Shown here one piece after another: positions 8,280 through 18,856 of a stretch of DNA of 64,000 nt (positions within the stretch are counted from its first letter, which is position 1; every line of letters begins with the position of its first letter). The DNA lies in contig NZ_QVIO01000002.1 in NCBI RefSeq assembly GCF_003416895.1, positions 434,001-498,000 on the forward strand, in the 5' to 3' direction. The notes beneath the pieces were generated by a model that was given only the letters and a program-made list of their open reading frames with translations, had not been told where the DNA came from and did no database searches. Source of the stretch: Duganella sp. BJB476. GTDB taxonomy: Bacteria > Pseudomonadota > Gammaproteobacteria > Burkholderiales > Burkholderiaceae_D. A program made the position numbers and the translations under genes.

Positions 8280-9572
8280 ATGACCACTGTACAAGCACAC
8301 GCACTGCCTTCCTACCTCAATCCAGAAGACCTGGGCCCTTGGGGCGTCTACCTGCAGCAGATCGACCGCGTCACCCCGCACCTGGGCAGCCTGTCGCGCT
8401 GGGTCGAAACCCTTAAGCGCCCGAAGCGCATCCTGACCGTCGACGTGCCGATCGAGCGCGATGACGGCACCATCGCCCACTACGAAGGCTACCGCGTCCA
8501 GCACAATATGTCGCGTGGTCCAGGCAAAGGCGGCGTGCGCTTCCACCAGGACGTGACCCTGTCCGAAGTGATGGCCCTGTCGGCATGGATGACCGTGAAA
8601 AACGCGGCGGTGAACGTACCATACGGCGGCGCCAAAGGCGGCATCCGTGTCGATCCTAAGACCCTGTCCCGCGGCGAACTGCAGCGCCTGACCCGCCGCT
8701 ACACCAGCGAAATCTCGCTGATCATCGGACCAAACAAGGACATCCCGGCACCGGACGTCAACACCAACGAACAGGTGATGGCATGGATGATGGACTCCTA
8801 CGCCATGATCGAAGGTAACCTGTCGACCGGCGTCGTCACCGGCAAACCAATCTCGCTGGGTGGCTCTCTGGGCCGCCGCGAAGCGACCGGCCGCGGCGTG
8901 TTCGTGGTGGGCCGCGAAGCCGCCGCCAAGCGCGGTGTGGCGATCGAAGGCGCTCGTGTGGCGATCCAGGGTTTCGGTAACGTCGGCGGCGTGGCAGCGA
9001 CCATGTTCGCTGAAGCCGGCTCCAAGATCATCGCCGTGCAGGATCACACCGGCACCGTCGTCAATCAAGGCGGCCTGGATGTGGCACGTCTGCACCTGCA
9101 CGTCGCCGAATGCGGCAGCGTGACCGGTTTCCCTGGCGCCGAAGCCTTCCTGGACCGCGACGCGTTCTGGGGCATCGAGTCGGACATCCTGATTCCGGCC
9201 GCGCTGGAACAGCAGATCACCGCCGCCAACGCGCCGACGATCCGCACCAAGATCATCCTGGAAGGCGCCAACGGCCCGACCACCCCGGAAGCGGACGACA
9301 TCCTGACCGACAAGGACGTGCTGATAGTGCCGGACGTGCTGGCCAACGCCGGCGGCGTGACCGTGTCGTACTTCGAATGGGTGCAGGATTTCTCCAGCTT
9401 CTTCTGGAGCGAGGACGAGATCAACGCCCGCCTGACCCGCATCATGCAGGATGCCTTCAACGCCGTATGGTCGGTGTCGCAGGAGAAGAAGGTCACGCTG
9501 CGTACCGCCACCTTCATCCTGGCGTGCACCCGCGTGCTGCAAGCGCGCGAAGTACGCGGCCTGTATCCATGA
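8280..9572 (+). CDS. gdhA: Glu/Leu/Phe/Val dehydrogenase (glutamate dehydrogenase)
   Basis: A 430-residue cytoplasmic enzyme that interconverts glutamate and 2-oxoglutarate plus ammonia. The catalytic Lys lies in PYGGAKGG (K119), the substrate-binding motif is [10 protein letters not shown] (about 80-89), and the Rossmann motif GFGNVGG lies at 231-237. Length fits the hexameric, roughly 430-residue class. I use the ATG at 8280 with GGAG eight bases upstream, not the TTG two codons earlier. It follows a LysR gene and an operator-like repeat cluster and precedes malic enzyme, so the two enzymes join amino-acid and C4 metabolism. Coenzyme preference is not determined. Confidence 0.95.
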   Translation: MTTVQAHALPSYLNPEDLGPWGVYLQQIDRVTPHLGSLSRWVETLKRPKRILTVDVPIERDDGTIAHYEGYRVQHNMSRGPGKGGVRFHQDVTLSEVMALSAWMTVKNAAVNVPYGGAKGGIRVDPKTLSRGELQRLTRRYTSEISLIIGPNKDIPAPDVNTNEQVMAWMMDSYAMIEGNLSTGVVTGKPISLGGSLGRREATGRGVFVVGREAAAKRGVAIEGARVAIQGFGNVGGVAATMFAEAGSKIIAVQDHTGTVVNQGGLDVARLHLHVAECGSVTGFPGAEAFLDRDAFWGIESDILIPAALEQQITAANAPTIRTKIILEGANGPTTPEADDILTDKDVLIVPDVLANAGGVTVSYFEWVQDFSSFFWSEDEINARLTRIMQDAFNAVWSVSQEKKVTLRTATFILACTRVLQAREVRGLYP

Positions 9573-9663
9573 TTTACTGATCCCCAGCAGTTTGCGCCTG
9601 TACCAGCTTCGGCTCGTGCAGGCGTTTTTCGCATTCAGAGCCAATAAAATAACGAGGACACCC

Positions 9664-10896
9664 ATGAGCACCATCGAACAAAAAGCGCTGGCCTACCACC
9701 GCGCCGGCAGCGCCGGCAAGATCGCCATCGAAGTGACCAAGAGCGTCGCCACCCAGGAAGACCTGGCGCTGGCCTATTCGCCAGGCGTGGCCGCGCCGTG
9801 CGTGGAAATCCAGCGCGATCCGGCCAAGGCCTACGAGTACACGGCCAAGGGCAACCTGGTCGGCGTGATCACCAACGGCACGGCGGTGCTCGGCCTGGGC
9901 AACATCGGCGCGCTGGCCGGCAAGCCTGTGATGGAAGGCAAAGTGGTGCTGTTCAAAAAATTCGCCGGCATCGACGCCTTCGACATCGAGATCGACGAAA
10001 CCGATCCCGATAAGCTGATCGACATCGTCGCCGCGCTGCACCCGACCTTCGGCGGCATCAACCTGGAAGACATCAAGGCGCCGGAATGCTTCTACATCGA
10101 GCGCAAGCTGCGCGAACGCCTGTCGATTCCGGTGTTCCATGACGACCAGCACGGCACCGCCATCGTGGTCGGCGCCGGCATGTTGAACGCGATCGAGATG
10201 ACCGGCCGCGACATCGCCACCGTGAAGATCGTCTGCTCCGGCGCCGGCGCCGCCGCCATCGCCTGCCTGGAACTGCTGGTGGACCTGGGCGCGGAACGCA
10301 AGAACATTTACGTCTGCGACAGCAAAGGCGTGCTGACCACCGCGCGCGCGCTGGACGGCGAAAAAGCCGCCTGGGCGCAGGACACCAGCGCCAGCAAGCT
10401 GTCCGACGTGATGGACGGCGCGGATGTATTCCTCGGCGTGTCCGGTCCGGGCGTGCTGTCGCCGCTGGACATCGAGCGCATGAAGCCGCAGCCTATCGTC
10501 TTCACGCTGGCCAATCCGGAGCCTGAGCTGCGTCCGGAACTAGTGCGCGAAGTGGCGCCGGACGCCATCATCGCCACCGGCCGTTCGGACTATCCGAACC
10601 AGATCAACAACGCGCTGTGCTTCCCTTACCTGTTCCGCGCGGCGCTCGATTGCGGCGCCTCGACCATCAACCAGGAAATGAAACGCGCCTGCGTGGTGGC
10701 GCTGGCCGACATGGCGCGCAGCGACGCCCGCTTCGGCAAGGACTATGTGGTGCCTGGCCTGCTGGATCCGCGCCTGCTGAGCGGCGTCACGCCGAAGATC
10801 GCCACTGCCGCATGGCGCAGCGGCGTCGCCCGCAAGGAACTGATCGAGCTGGAATACGCGGAAGACCTGCGCGACCTGGCGGAATCGCTGATCTAA
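9664..10896 (+). CDS. Malic enzyme, short form without phosphotransacetylase domain
   Basis: A 410-residue enzyme for oxidative decarboxylation of malate to pyruvate. YSPGVAAPC carries the catalytic Tyr region, EDIKAPECF the catalytic Lys region, and [10 protein letters not shown] the metal-binding acidic residues. [12 protein letters not shown] forms the nucleotide-binding loop. Proteobacterial MaeB proteins usually run to about 760 residues because of a C-terminal phosphotransacetylase-like domain. This one stops cleanly after the malic domain and no remnant follows. The ATG at 9664 follows GAGG. The 3' end overlaps the convergent gene by 4 bases. NAD versus NADP use cannot be read safely. 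Confidence 0.92.
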   Translation: MSTIEQKALAYHRAGSAGKIAIEVTKSVATQEDLALAYSPGVAAPCVEIQRDPAKAYEYTAKGNLVGVITNGTAVLGLGNIGALAGKPVMEGKVVLFKKFAGIDAFDIEIDETDPDKLIDIVAALHPTFGGINLEDIKAPECFYIERKLRERLSIPVFHDDQHGTAIVVGAGMLNAIEMTGRDIATVKIVCSGAGAAAIACLELLVDLGAERKNIYVCDSKGVLTTARALDGEKAAWAQDTSASKLSDVMDGADVFLGVSGPGVLSPLDIERMKPQPIVFTLANPEPELRPELVREVAPDAIIATGRSDYPNQINNALCFPYLFRAALDCGASTINQEMKRACVVALADMARSDARFGKDYVVPGLLDPRLLSGVTPKIATAAWRSGVARKELIELEYAEDLRDLAESLI

Positions 10897-11306
10897 GCGC
10901 AGCTCAACAGCACATCGAGCTTGAAGCGCCGGCGCTTGCCCTTTTCAACCAGGACAGCGACGGCGCGCTCCTTGATGGTGTAGGTGATGTCCTTGACGGT
11001 TTCGGTCTTCTCGTCGCTGAGCGGCTTGATGTCGAAACTCAGCCCGCCGCCCTCATAGCGGCGCGGCATGCCGTCGCCCACATCGTGGCTGCTGGCGGAA
11101 GGCACGGCGGCCAGCCGGCCGGCCGACGAAACGAGCAACTCGCCGCCCAGCTCATAGCCCACCAGCCGGCCCTTGTACGTCAACACCGAGTAGCAGGTCT
11201 TGGCTTCAAGCCGCTCGGCCGCCAGCCTGGCGTCCATCGGAATATCGACCGCCAGCGCCTGTCCCATGGCACAACAGGTTCCAAACACCACAGCGCTGAC
11301 TTTCAT
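10893..11306 (-). CDS. Secreted hypothetical protein
   Basis: A 137-residue protein with a signal peptide (MKVSAVVFGTCCAMGQALA, cleavage near residue 19). The mature part is about 118 residues and mostly beta-rich, with no family that I recognise. The ATG at 11306 has GAAAGG seven bases upstream and is preferred to an in-frame TTG at 11321. It starts 11 bases after the kinase gene, which suggests one transcript. The mature part has two Cys residues (one near the start, one penultimate), which could form a disulfide. Confidence 0.6.
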   Translation of the reverse strand: MKVSAVVFGTCCAMGQALAVDIPMDARLAAERLEAKTCYSVLTYKGRLVGYELGGELLVSSAGRLAAVPSASSHDVGDGMPRRYEGGGLSFDIKPLSDEKTETVKDITYTIKERAVAVLVEKGKRRRFKLDVLLSCA

Positions 11307-11317
11307 ATCCCAACCTT

Positions 11318-11827
11318 TCAAGAGCGTTTTACGTTGAAGCCTTCCGCCTCCGTCGGCGGCGCGAAGAACTGCGTGATCAAGTCAAATTCGGCCTCGCTGG
11401 TACTGAATTGGTGAAGGCCTTCTTCATTACGGCGCCTCAGCCGCCGCTTGCACTCTTCGTCGCTGACGTCGAGGTAGTGCAGGCAGTGCGCGGCCGGGGT
11501 GTCGGCGAACAGCGTCTTCATCCAGCTTCGCGTCGCGATCGTATTCGCCGGGAAGTCCAACACCACCGAACTGCCGGCGGCCAGGACGCCCCTGATCAAG
11601 CCTTGCAGGGCGCTTCGCAATTTCGTCGTACAGCGCACGTAGTCGGCCAGCGACTGGATCTCTCCGGGGTAGAGGGTCGCCAGCATCTTGTCCTCGCTGA
11701 TCAGCACAGTGTTCGGCGCTTTCGACAGCTCGCTCATCAACGTGGATTTTCCTGCCGCGATTTTCCCGCATACGAGATGCAAGGTCGCGACGCGGGCTAC
11801 GGCAGGCACTTGAACTTCTGTTTTCAT
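11318..11827 (-). CDS. P-loop kinase-like ATP-binding protein (zeta-toxin/AAA_33 type)
   Basis: A 169-residue cytoplasmic protein with a Walker A loop (CGKIAAGKST, about residues 20-29), SEDKML after the second strand, a hydrophobic strand with acidic residue (SVVLDFPANT) and an arginine-rich lid (EECKRRLRRRNEEG, near 135). This pattern fits small P-loop kinases of the AAA_33/zeta-like group that phosphorylate small molecules. No antitoxin partner is visible, so I do not call it a toxin. AAGGAGAG precedes the ATG. It is followed by a small secreted-protein gene on the same strand. Confidence 0.75.
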   Translation of the reverse strand: MKTEVQVPAVARVATLHLVCGKIAAGKSTLMSELSKAPNTVLISEDKMLATLYPGEIQSLADYVRCTTKLRSALQGLIRGVLAAGSSVVLDFPANTIATRSWMKTLFADTPAAHCLHYLDVSDEECKRRLRRRNEEGLHQFSTSEAEFDLITQFFAPPTEAEGFNVKRS

Positions 11828-11868
11828 GGAACTCTCCTTGGTTCAAAAAATCCCAAAGGCGAGCTTCC

Positions 11869-11896
11869 AAAAAAAGAAAACCGCCTCCAGGGCGGG
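11869..11896 (-). terminator. Rho-independent terminator (minus strand)
   Basis: Read on the minus strand, a GC stem (CCGCC/GGCGG with a 5-nt loop) is followed by TTTTCTTTTTTT. It lies about 140 bases beyond the stop of the lipoprotein gene at 12039 and just upstream of the kinase gene, so it would separate the two transcripts. A second hairpin without a T-run (CCGCCAT at 11923-11929, ATGGCGG at 11937-11943) lies between. The rest of 11828-12038 holds nothing I recognise. Confidence 0.75.
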
Positions 11897-12038
11897 CTTC
11901 TTCGACAATCAAAAGAGCTAACCCGCCATCGGAATAATGGCGGCAATAATCGCAAGCTTCGAGAATTGGCGTGGGGTCAGCATCATGCTTTGAGCATCGC
12001 ATAGCCTGCTGATCGTGTCAACAACAGGCGTCCGAGGC

Positions 12039-13361
12039 TCAATTGCGGGTGATGCTCAAGGCCTGCAAATGATTTTCATCACCGATCAGCAGCAAGGCGT
12101 GATCGGCAAACACCATTTGCCGCACTACCGCGGTGCCGCCCAGCTCAGCGTACTGGCCCGTCAGCTGGGTGCGCGTGATGATCGACTTCTGCGCCGACAT
12201 CGCCGCCGTGCCGACGCCGTAATCGGCCAGCACCACTACATCGCCTACCGGATCGCCGACTTTGAAAGAGCCGACCACCACATCGGCCAACAGCAGGCTA
12301 CCCTTGTAGAGGTGCGCATCGAGATCCGGCGAACGGCCGCTGCCCGCCCAGTGGCTGGACAAGGTCTCCTGCCCCAGATCGGTGCGGCCAGCCGGCAGCA
12401 CCGCCACGCCGGATTTGTCGAGCGCCACGCCCATCACGCCGCCGGGGCTGGAGAGCGTAGCCTTGCCGTTCCAGAGCACACCCAGTTTGCCGCTGGTGTC
12501 CAGCGCCACCGGATAAGGCTGGGCGCCGCTGGTGCCCAGGGAGTGCAGCACTGGTGCGCCCAGGCCTTTCGGCCACATGCCGACCATGGCGCCGCCACCT
12601 TCCAACCAAGCGGCCAACACCGAGCCATCCGACGCCGCCACACGCGGATGCAGGGCCGATGTCGATATCTCAAACGGCGGCGTCAACTGCCGGCCGTTGA
12701 AATCGAATTTACATAGTTTGAGCAAGTACTGCGTTTTGTCGGTGATCGGCAGCAGGGAGAAAGTGGTGACCAGCCAGAAGCCGTTACCATCCACCACACC
12801 GCTGCTCTCTGCCGACGCCAGCTCGGTGGTCGACGTGGATGCAACCGCCGGATACAGGTCGATCGTGTCGCCGATCTGCTTTGCCTGCGCGTCGAAGTGC
12901 AGCAGCTTGGTACCGGGGCCCGACTGCACCATCACGAAGCCGTCCGGCGAAGGCAGCATCTGCCACTCGCCGAGGTAACCCGCGGCCAGCGAAAATCCGT
13001 AATCGGTGCTGGATACCGGGGTGCCGTCCTTGTCCAGCACAGTCAGTCGCGTGCGCGGATGCACCTGGTTGCCGTTGACGATGACGGTCGAGTCGGAGAA
13101 GGAGCGCACCACGATATGGTCGCCAACGATCATCGCGTCGCTCATGCCTTTGAGCGCGCCGCCGCTTGGCAGAAAGATTATCCGCCGTGCCGGGCCGATG
13201 GTGATGGAGCCGGTGGTGTCAGGCTCGGTGCCGGTGAAGGTGGTGGCGGCGGTGGTGCCCGTGGTGGGCACGGAAGAAGCGGAACTGCCGCCGCCGCAGG
13301 CGTTCAACGCGGCGGCCAGCGCCAACAAGGCCAGATGGCGGGGTAAGGCTGGAAAACTCAT
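12039..13361 (-). CDS. Lipoprotein of unknown function, beta-rich
   Basis: A 440-residue predicted lipoprotein. The signal peptide ends in a lipobox (LNAC, Cys about residue 22) followed by GGGSS and a Thr/Ser-rich linker. The remainder shows repeated short segments such as VGDHIVVRSFSDS, FVMVQSGPGT and GFWLVTTFSLLP that look like blades of a beta-propeller. This is a fold guess from periodicity. The ATG at 13361 is chosen because it places the signal peptide at the N-terminus. An upstream in-frame extension to 13436 is unlikely. No enzymatic motif was recognised. Confidence 0.65.
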   Translation of the reverse strand: MSFPALPRHLALLALAAALNACGGGSSASSVPTTGTTAATTFTGTEPDTTGSITIGPARRIIFLPSGGALKGMSDAMIVGDHIVVRSFSDSTVIVNGNQVHPRTRLTVLDKDGTPVSSTDYGFSLAAGYLGEWQMLPSPDGFVMVQSGPGTKLLHFDAQAKQIGDTIDLYPAVASTSTTELASAESSGVVDGNGFWLVTTFSLLPITDKTQYLLKLCKFDFNGRQLTPPFEISTSALHPRVAASDGSVLAAWLEGGGAMVGMWPKGLGAPVLHSLGTSGAQPYPVALDTSGKLGVLWNGKATLSSPGGVMGVALDKSGVAVLPAGRTDLGQETLSSHWAGSGRSPDLDAHLYKGSLLLADVVVGSFKVGDPVGDVVVLADYGVGTAAMSAQKSIITRTQLTGQYAELGGTAVVRQMVFADHALLLIGDENHLQALSITRN

Positions 13362-13479
13362 ACTGGCTCGCAGTGCACGGTTTGAAAGCGAAAAGTATAT
13401 AGAAAAACAATCCTTTCCCCTTACCATCCGCGCCACAACGGCATGGCCCCGCGAGCCAGCAGGATGACCTGACAGGCCT

Positions 13480-14769
<1,290 letters not shown>

Positions 14770-14838
14770 TGGGTGCGCCTTTTCTTCGAAAAGAAAAGAA
14801 TAGCAGAGCGCACGCAAAAAAGCGTTCTGATTGTTGAA

Positions 14839-16041
14839 CTATCCCGGCCAGGCGCAGGTGCGGAATCCTGCATAAAAGTCGTCGCGTTCGGGCAGGAAGA
14901 AATTGCGGAACCTGGCCGAATCGAAACGCAGCGGCGTGGCGAACGAGGCGCCGCGCAAGGCCTGGTGCGTGGTGAACCACGGCTCCGAATATTCACGATA
15001 ACGGTCGGCCTTGAAGCCCGGATAAGGCTCGAACGGCGACGCCGTCCACTCCCACAACTGCCCCCAGCGGAATGCCGGATGGCCGGACAGCGCGGCATAC
15101 TCCCATTCCGCCTCGGTCGGCAGGCGGCGTCCGGCCCAGGCGCAATAGGCCTGCGCTTCATACAGGTTCACATGGCGCACCGGCTCGGCGCCGGCCAGCG
15201 TGGTTGGCTGCCCGAAGCGCACGGTGCGCCATTGGGCGCCGTCGCGCTGCCAATAGCGCGGCGCCGAACGCTCCTGGCGCATCAACCAGTCGGCGCCGGC
15301 GCTGCTCCAGAACTGGCGGTTGTCGTAGCCGCCGTCGGCGACGAAATCGGCATACTGCGCGTTGGTCACCAGGGTGCTGTCGATGGTGAACGCCGCCACG
15401 CGGAAGCTGTGTGCCTGGCGCTCGTTGTCGAACACGAAGCCCTGTCCCTCGGTGCTGCCCAACTGGATGGTCCCGCCGGGGAAGCCGATCTCCGACGGCG
15501 CGAACAGCGGCTGCTCGTTGTGCGCAGCTTGCGCCGGCGCGGCCAGGCCCAAGGTCTGCAAGGTGTAGAGCAGCGCTTCGCCGTGCATGTCCTCGTGCGC
15601 CAGCGCCAGCCGGTAGGGATAAAGCGCCGCGTCGTCATTGGGTTCGCGCGACAGCTTGTCGAGCACCCGGTCCAGCACTTCGCGGCAGTAGGTCTTCAGC
15701 GCGCCGGTGCTGGGCAGGTCCAGCGACCAGCGGGCGCGGTGCGGCACCGTCGCCGAATCGAACCAGTCGTCGCCTTTGCTCAGCAGGCAGTTGCCGTGGG
15801 CGTCGGCCGGATGGCTGGAGACGGCTTCGCGCAGGATGAACCATTCGGCGAACCAGGCGATGTGGCCCAGCTCCCACAAGGGCGGATTGACGATGCGCAG
15901 CTGCGGCACCCGCGAAGGCGCGTCCATGCCGGCGGCGGCGAAGCAATCGAACAGCGACAGCGTATAATCCCGCGCATGCCGCAGCGCCAGCGCCAACTGC
16001 TGTGGCGTCGCGTTCCTGAACGATGTTGGGCTTGATATCAT
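14839..16041 (-). CDS. senA: Selenoneine synthase SenA (EgtB-like nonheme iron enzyme)
   Basis: A 400-residue homologue of the sulfoxide synthase EgtB. An N-terminal DinB-like domain carries the iron ligands H60 (in LWELGHIAW) and H149/H153 (in AHEDMH). The C-terminal formylglycine-generating-enzyme-like domain has LPTEAEWEYAAL and the segment REYSEPWFTTHQALRGASFA, which marks the SenA branch as I recall it. SenA joins a selenosugar to hercynine to form the C-Se bond of selenoneine. It diverges from senB with only 34 bases between start codons, and senC follows senB. The start at 16041 excludes a 44-residue upstream extension that would overlap senB. The assignment rests on context plus motifs. 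Confidence 0.88.
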   Translation of the reverse strand: MISSPTSFRNATPQQLALALRHARDYTLSLFDCFAAAGMDAPSRVPQLRIVNPPLWELGHIAWFAEWFILREAVSSHPADAHGNCLLSKGDDWFDSATVPHRARWSLDLPSTGALKTYCREVLDRVLDKLSREPNDDAALYPYRLALAHEDMHGEALLYTLQTLGLAAPAQAAHNEQPLFAPSEIGFPGGTIQLGSTEGQGFVFDNERQAHSFRVAAFTIDSTLVTNAQYADFVADGGYDNRQFWSSAGADWLMRQERSAPRYWQRDGAQWRTVRFGQPTTLAGAEPVRHVNLYEAQAYCAWAGRRLPTEAEWEYAALSGHPAFRWGQLWEWTASPFEPYPGFKADRYREYSEPWFTTHQALRGASFATPLRFDSARFRNFFLPERDDFYAGFRTCAWPG

Positions 16042-16075
16042 GAGCCGATTGTAACGATTTTTAGCCAAAACACCA

Positions 16076-17059
16076 GTGAGCGCACCCCATATCTGGATCG
16101 TCAGTCCCGCCTCTGCCCGCGCCAACAACGGCAACTGGCAGAGCGCAAGCCGCTGGGCGCGTTTCCTGCGCACGCGCTATCGGGTATCGATTTCACAACA
16201 GTGGCCCGAATCTGGCCAACACGCCGCGCCCGACCTGCTGATCGCACTGCACGCACGCCGCTCCGCACCATCGCTCGACGCCTACGCGCGCGCCTTTCCG
16301 CAACGGCCGTCGATACTGCTGCTGACCGGGACCGACCTGTATCGCGACATCCAGACCGACGCCAGCTCCCAGCAGGCGCTGCGCCAGGCCAGCGCGCTGG
16401 TGCTGCTGCAACCGGCCGGCATGGACGCCCTGCCCGCGCCGCTGCGCGCCAAGGCCAGCGTGATCTTCCAGTCGGCGGCCACGCTGAAGCCGGCGGCGCC
16501 CGCCAACAAGCGCCATCTGGACGTCGTCATGATCGGCCACCTGCGTTCCGAAAAAGATCCGCTGACGTTCATGCGCGCGGCCGCGCTGGTCGCCGCGCCC
16601 AGGGCGCGCCTGGTCCACATCGGCGGCGCGCTCGAACCGGCGCTGGAGCAGGCGGCGCTGGCGACGGCGGCCGCCCATCCGCGCTACCGCTGGCTGGGCG
16701 CACTGCCCCACGCGGCCACGCGGCAGCGCCTCAAGCGCAGCCACCTGATGGCGATCGCCTCGCACATGGAGGGCGGCGCCAACGTCATCATCGAAGCGGT
16801 TTGCAGCGGCGTGCCGGTGCTGGCCAGCGACATCAGCGGCAATCGCGGCATGCTGGGCGACGACTACGCCGGCTATTTCCCGGCCGGCGACGCCGCCGCG
16901 CTGGCGCGGCTGATCGACCGCGCGCTGGCCGAGCCGGACTTCTACACTTTGCTGCGCGCCCAGTGCGACGCGCGGCTTCCCTTATTCTCACCGGCGGCCG
17001 AGCAGGCGGCTTTGCTGGAGTTGGTGGATAATCTGCTGCTGAAGGCTAAACAAGGCTAA
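16076..17059 (+). CDS. senB: Selenosugar synthase SenB (GT-B glycosyltransferase)
   Basis: A 327-residue GT4-like glycosyltransferase. The N-terminal domain (HIWIVSPASARANNGNW) is followed by the linker VVMIGHLRSEKDPL near residue 150 and the nucleotide-sugar motif EGGANVIIE, which is the EX7E signature. In the known selenoneine route SenB uses a UDP-sugar and selenophosphate to build a selenosugar, the first C-Se bond. It begins with GTG, has no clear Shine-Dalgarno, and sits between divergent senA and senC, which starts 15 bases later. Outside this context it would be called an uncharacterised glycosyltransferase. Confidence 0.88.
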   Translation: MSAPHIWIVSPASARANNGNWQSASRWARFLRTRYRVSISQQWPESGQHAAPDLLIALHARRSAPSLDAYARAFPQRPSILLLTGTDLYRDIQTDASSQQALRQASALVLLQPAGMDALPAPLRAKASVIFQSAATLKPAAPANKRHLDVVMIGHLRSEKDPLTFMRAAALVAAPRARLVHIGGALEPALEQAALATAAAHPRYRWLGALPHAATRQRLKRSHLMAIASHMEGGANVIIEAVCSGVPVLASDISGNRGMLGDDYAGYFPAGDAAALARLIDRALAEPDFYTLLRAQCDARLPLFSPAAEQAALLELVDNLLLKAKQG

Positions 17060-17074
17060 ACAAGGAATGACAAA

Positions 17075-18121
17075 ATGACCAATGATGCTATCAAACTGAC
17101 CTCCTTCTCCCACGGCGGCGGCTGCGGCTGCAAGATCGCGCCCGGCGTGCTGTCCGAGATCCTGAAGAATTCGTCCGGTTTCCCGGTGCCGAAGGAACTG
17201 ATGGTCGGCATCGAGACCGCCGACGACGCCGCCGTCTACAAACTCAATGACGAGCAGGCGCTGATCGCCACCACCGACTTCTTCATGCCCATCGTCGACG
17301 ATCCGTACGACTTCGGCCGCATCGCCGCCACCAACGCCATCTCCGACGTCTACGCCATGGGCGGCACGCCGATCATGGCGCTGGCCCTGGTCGGCATGCC
17401 GATCAACAAACTGCCGATCGAAACCATCGGCCAGATCATCAAGGGCGGCGAATCGATTTGCGCCGAAGCCGGCATTCCCATCGCCGGCGGCCACACCATC
17501 GACTCGGTCGAACCGATCTACGGCCTGGTGGTGCTGGGCCTGATCCATCCGTCCAAAGTCAAGCGCAACGCCGACGCCAAGGCCGGCGACGTGCTGGTGC
17601 TGGGCAAACCGCTGGGCGTGGGCGTGCTGTCGGCCGCGCTGAAGAAGGACAAGCTGGACGCCGCCGGCTACCAGGCCATGATCGCCAACACCACCAAGCT
17701 CAATAAGCCTGGCAAGGCGCTGTCGGAGATGGCGGGCGTGCATGCGCTGACCGACGTCACCGGCTTCGGCCTGCTGGGCCACCTGCTGGAACTGGCGCGC
17801 GGCGCCAAGCTGGCCGCGCATCTGGAGATGGCACAAATCCCGCTGCTGCCTGGCGTGGAACAGCTGGCGCACGACGGCTACTTCACCGGCGCCTCGGGCC
17901 GCAACTGGGAAGCCTACGGCAAGGATGTCGACCTGTCGCCGTCGGTATCGCAGGCGCAGCACATGCTGCTGACCGATCCGCAGACCTCGGGCGGCCTGCT
18001 GGTGTCGTGCGACGCCGCCAGCGTCGACGAAGTGCTGGAGCTGTTCCGCCGCGAAGGCTTCGGCGAAGCCGCCGTCATCGGCCGCATGGCCGAGGGCGCG
18101 GCGCGCGTGACGGTCGCCTGA
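17075..18121 (+). CDS. senC: Selenide, water dikinase (SelD; SenC of the selenoneine cluster)
   Basis: A 348-residue AIR-synthase-like enzyme that makes selenophosphate from selenide and ATP. The glycine-rich N-terminus has HGGGCGCK, with C17 and K20 aligning with the catalytic Cys and Lys of E. coli SelD. The first ADP/metal Asp cluster is in IETADDAAVY, and further ligands are in TDFFMPIVDD and GGHTIDS. AAGGA precedes the ATG. No selA, selB or selC lies in this window, and the gene directly follows senB, so its selenophosphate probably feeds selenoneine. It may also serve selenoprotein or tRNA modification elsewhere. It ends adjacent to the convergent GST gene. Confidence 0.95.
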   Translation: MTNDAIKLTSFSHGGGCGCKIAPGVLSEILKNSSGFPVPKELMVGIETADDAAVYKLNDEQALIATTDFFMPIVDDPYDFGRIAATNAISDVYAMGGTPIMALALVGMPINKLPIETIGQIIKGGESICAEAGIPIAGGHTIDSVEPIYGLVVLGLIHPSKVKRNADAKAGDVLVLGKPLGVGVLSAALKKDKLDAAGYQAMIANTTKLNKPGKALSEMAGVHALTDVTGFGLLGHLLELARGAKLAAHLEMAQIPLLPGVEQLAHDGYFTGASGRNWEAYGKDVDLSPSVSQAQHMLLTDPQTSGGLLVSCDAASVDEVLELFRREGFGEAAVIGRMAEGAARVTVA

Positions 18122-18781
18122 TCATCCCGCCATCCGGACCGACAACGCCGCGCCGCGCTTGAGCAGGAAGGTGCGCAGCAGGTCCGGATAGTTGGCCTGC
18201 GCTGCCTGCCGCACCGACGGCCGCGCGGCAAGCGCGGCGCGCCATGCGGCAGTTCGCGGCAGCCCGGCCAGCATGCCGAAGTCCGCTATCGTGTCGAACA
18301 CGTCGAAATAGCGGAACACCGGCCCAAAGACCGCGTCGACGATGCCGAACTGCCCGCCCATGAAGTAGGGTCCCTCCCCCAGCGCCGCCTCCACCTGCTC
18401 GAAGCGCGCGTGAATCTCGGCCGCCTTGGCGGCCAGCGCCTGCTGATCCACAGCGCTATAAAATCCAGCAATCAGACTCAAAAGCGCCGAGCCGAACTCC
18501 ATCCACGAACGCTGCTGCGCGCGCAGCAAGGCATCCGACGGATGCAGGCGCGGAGCATGGGTCTCGTCCAGGTACTCGCAGATCACGGCCGATTCAAACA
18601 GCGCCGCGCCGCCGGTCAGCAAAACCGGCGTCTTCCCCAGCGGCGAAATCGCCAGGAACCAATCCGGCTTGGCCGCCAGATCGATATTGCGCCGCTCGTA
18701 CGGCACGCCCTTCTCGGCCAGCACGATCGCCGCCCGCTGCACATAAGGGCACAAGGGATGACTCACCAAAACCATATTCAT
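18122..18781 (-). CDS. Glutathione S-transferase family protein
   Basis: A 219-residue cytoplasmic protein with an N-terminal thioredoxin-like domain (SHPLCPYVQRAAIVLAEKG, cis-Pro segment GKTPVLL, then ESAVICEYLDE, which binds the glutathione gamma-glutamyl group) and an all-helical C-terminal domain. The CPY start resembles omega/stringent-starvation-like or maleylacetoacetate isomerase-like GSTs with a Cys rather than Ser/Tyr near the active site. GAGG precedes the ATG at 18781. The frame is open much further upstream, but that covers the divergent LysR gene. It is probably regulated by that LysR protein. Substrate unknown. Confidence 0.9.
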   Translation of the reverse strand: MNMVLVSHPLCPYVQRAAIVLAEKGVPYERRNIDLAAKPDWFLAISPLGKTPVLLTGGAALFESAVICEYLDETHAPRLHPSDALLRAQQRSWMEFGSALLSLIAGFYSAVDQQALAAKAAEIHARFEQVEAALGEGPYFMGGQFGIVDAVFGPVFRYFDVFDTIADFGMLAGLPRTAAWRAALAARPSVRQAAQANYPDLLRTFLLKRGAALSVRMAG

Positions 18782-18856
18782 TTTTAACTCCTCGCTGAAA
18801 GTCGATGGAGTTAATATACGATTTCGAATTCGCAATGAAAATAGGCAGCCAGGCAG

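Noticed and set aside
11318..11827. Zeta toxin call for the P-loop protein
   Set aside because: There is no epsilon-type antitoxin beside it and the length suits small AAA_33 kinases, so a toxin label is not justified.
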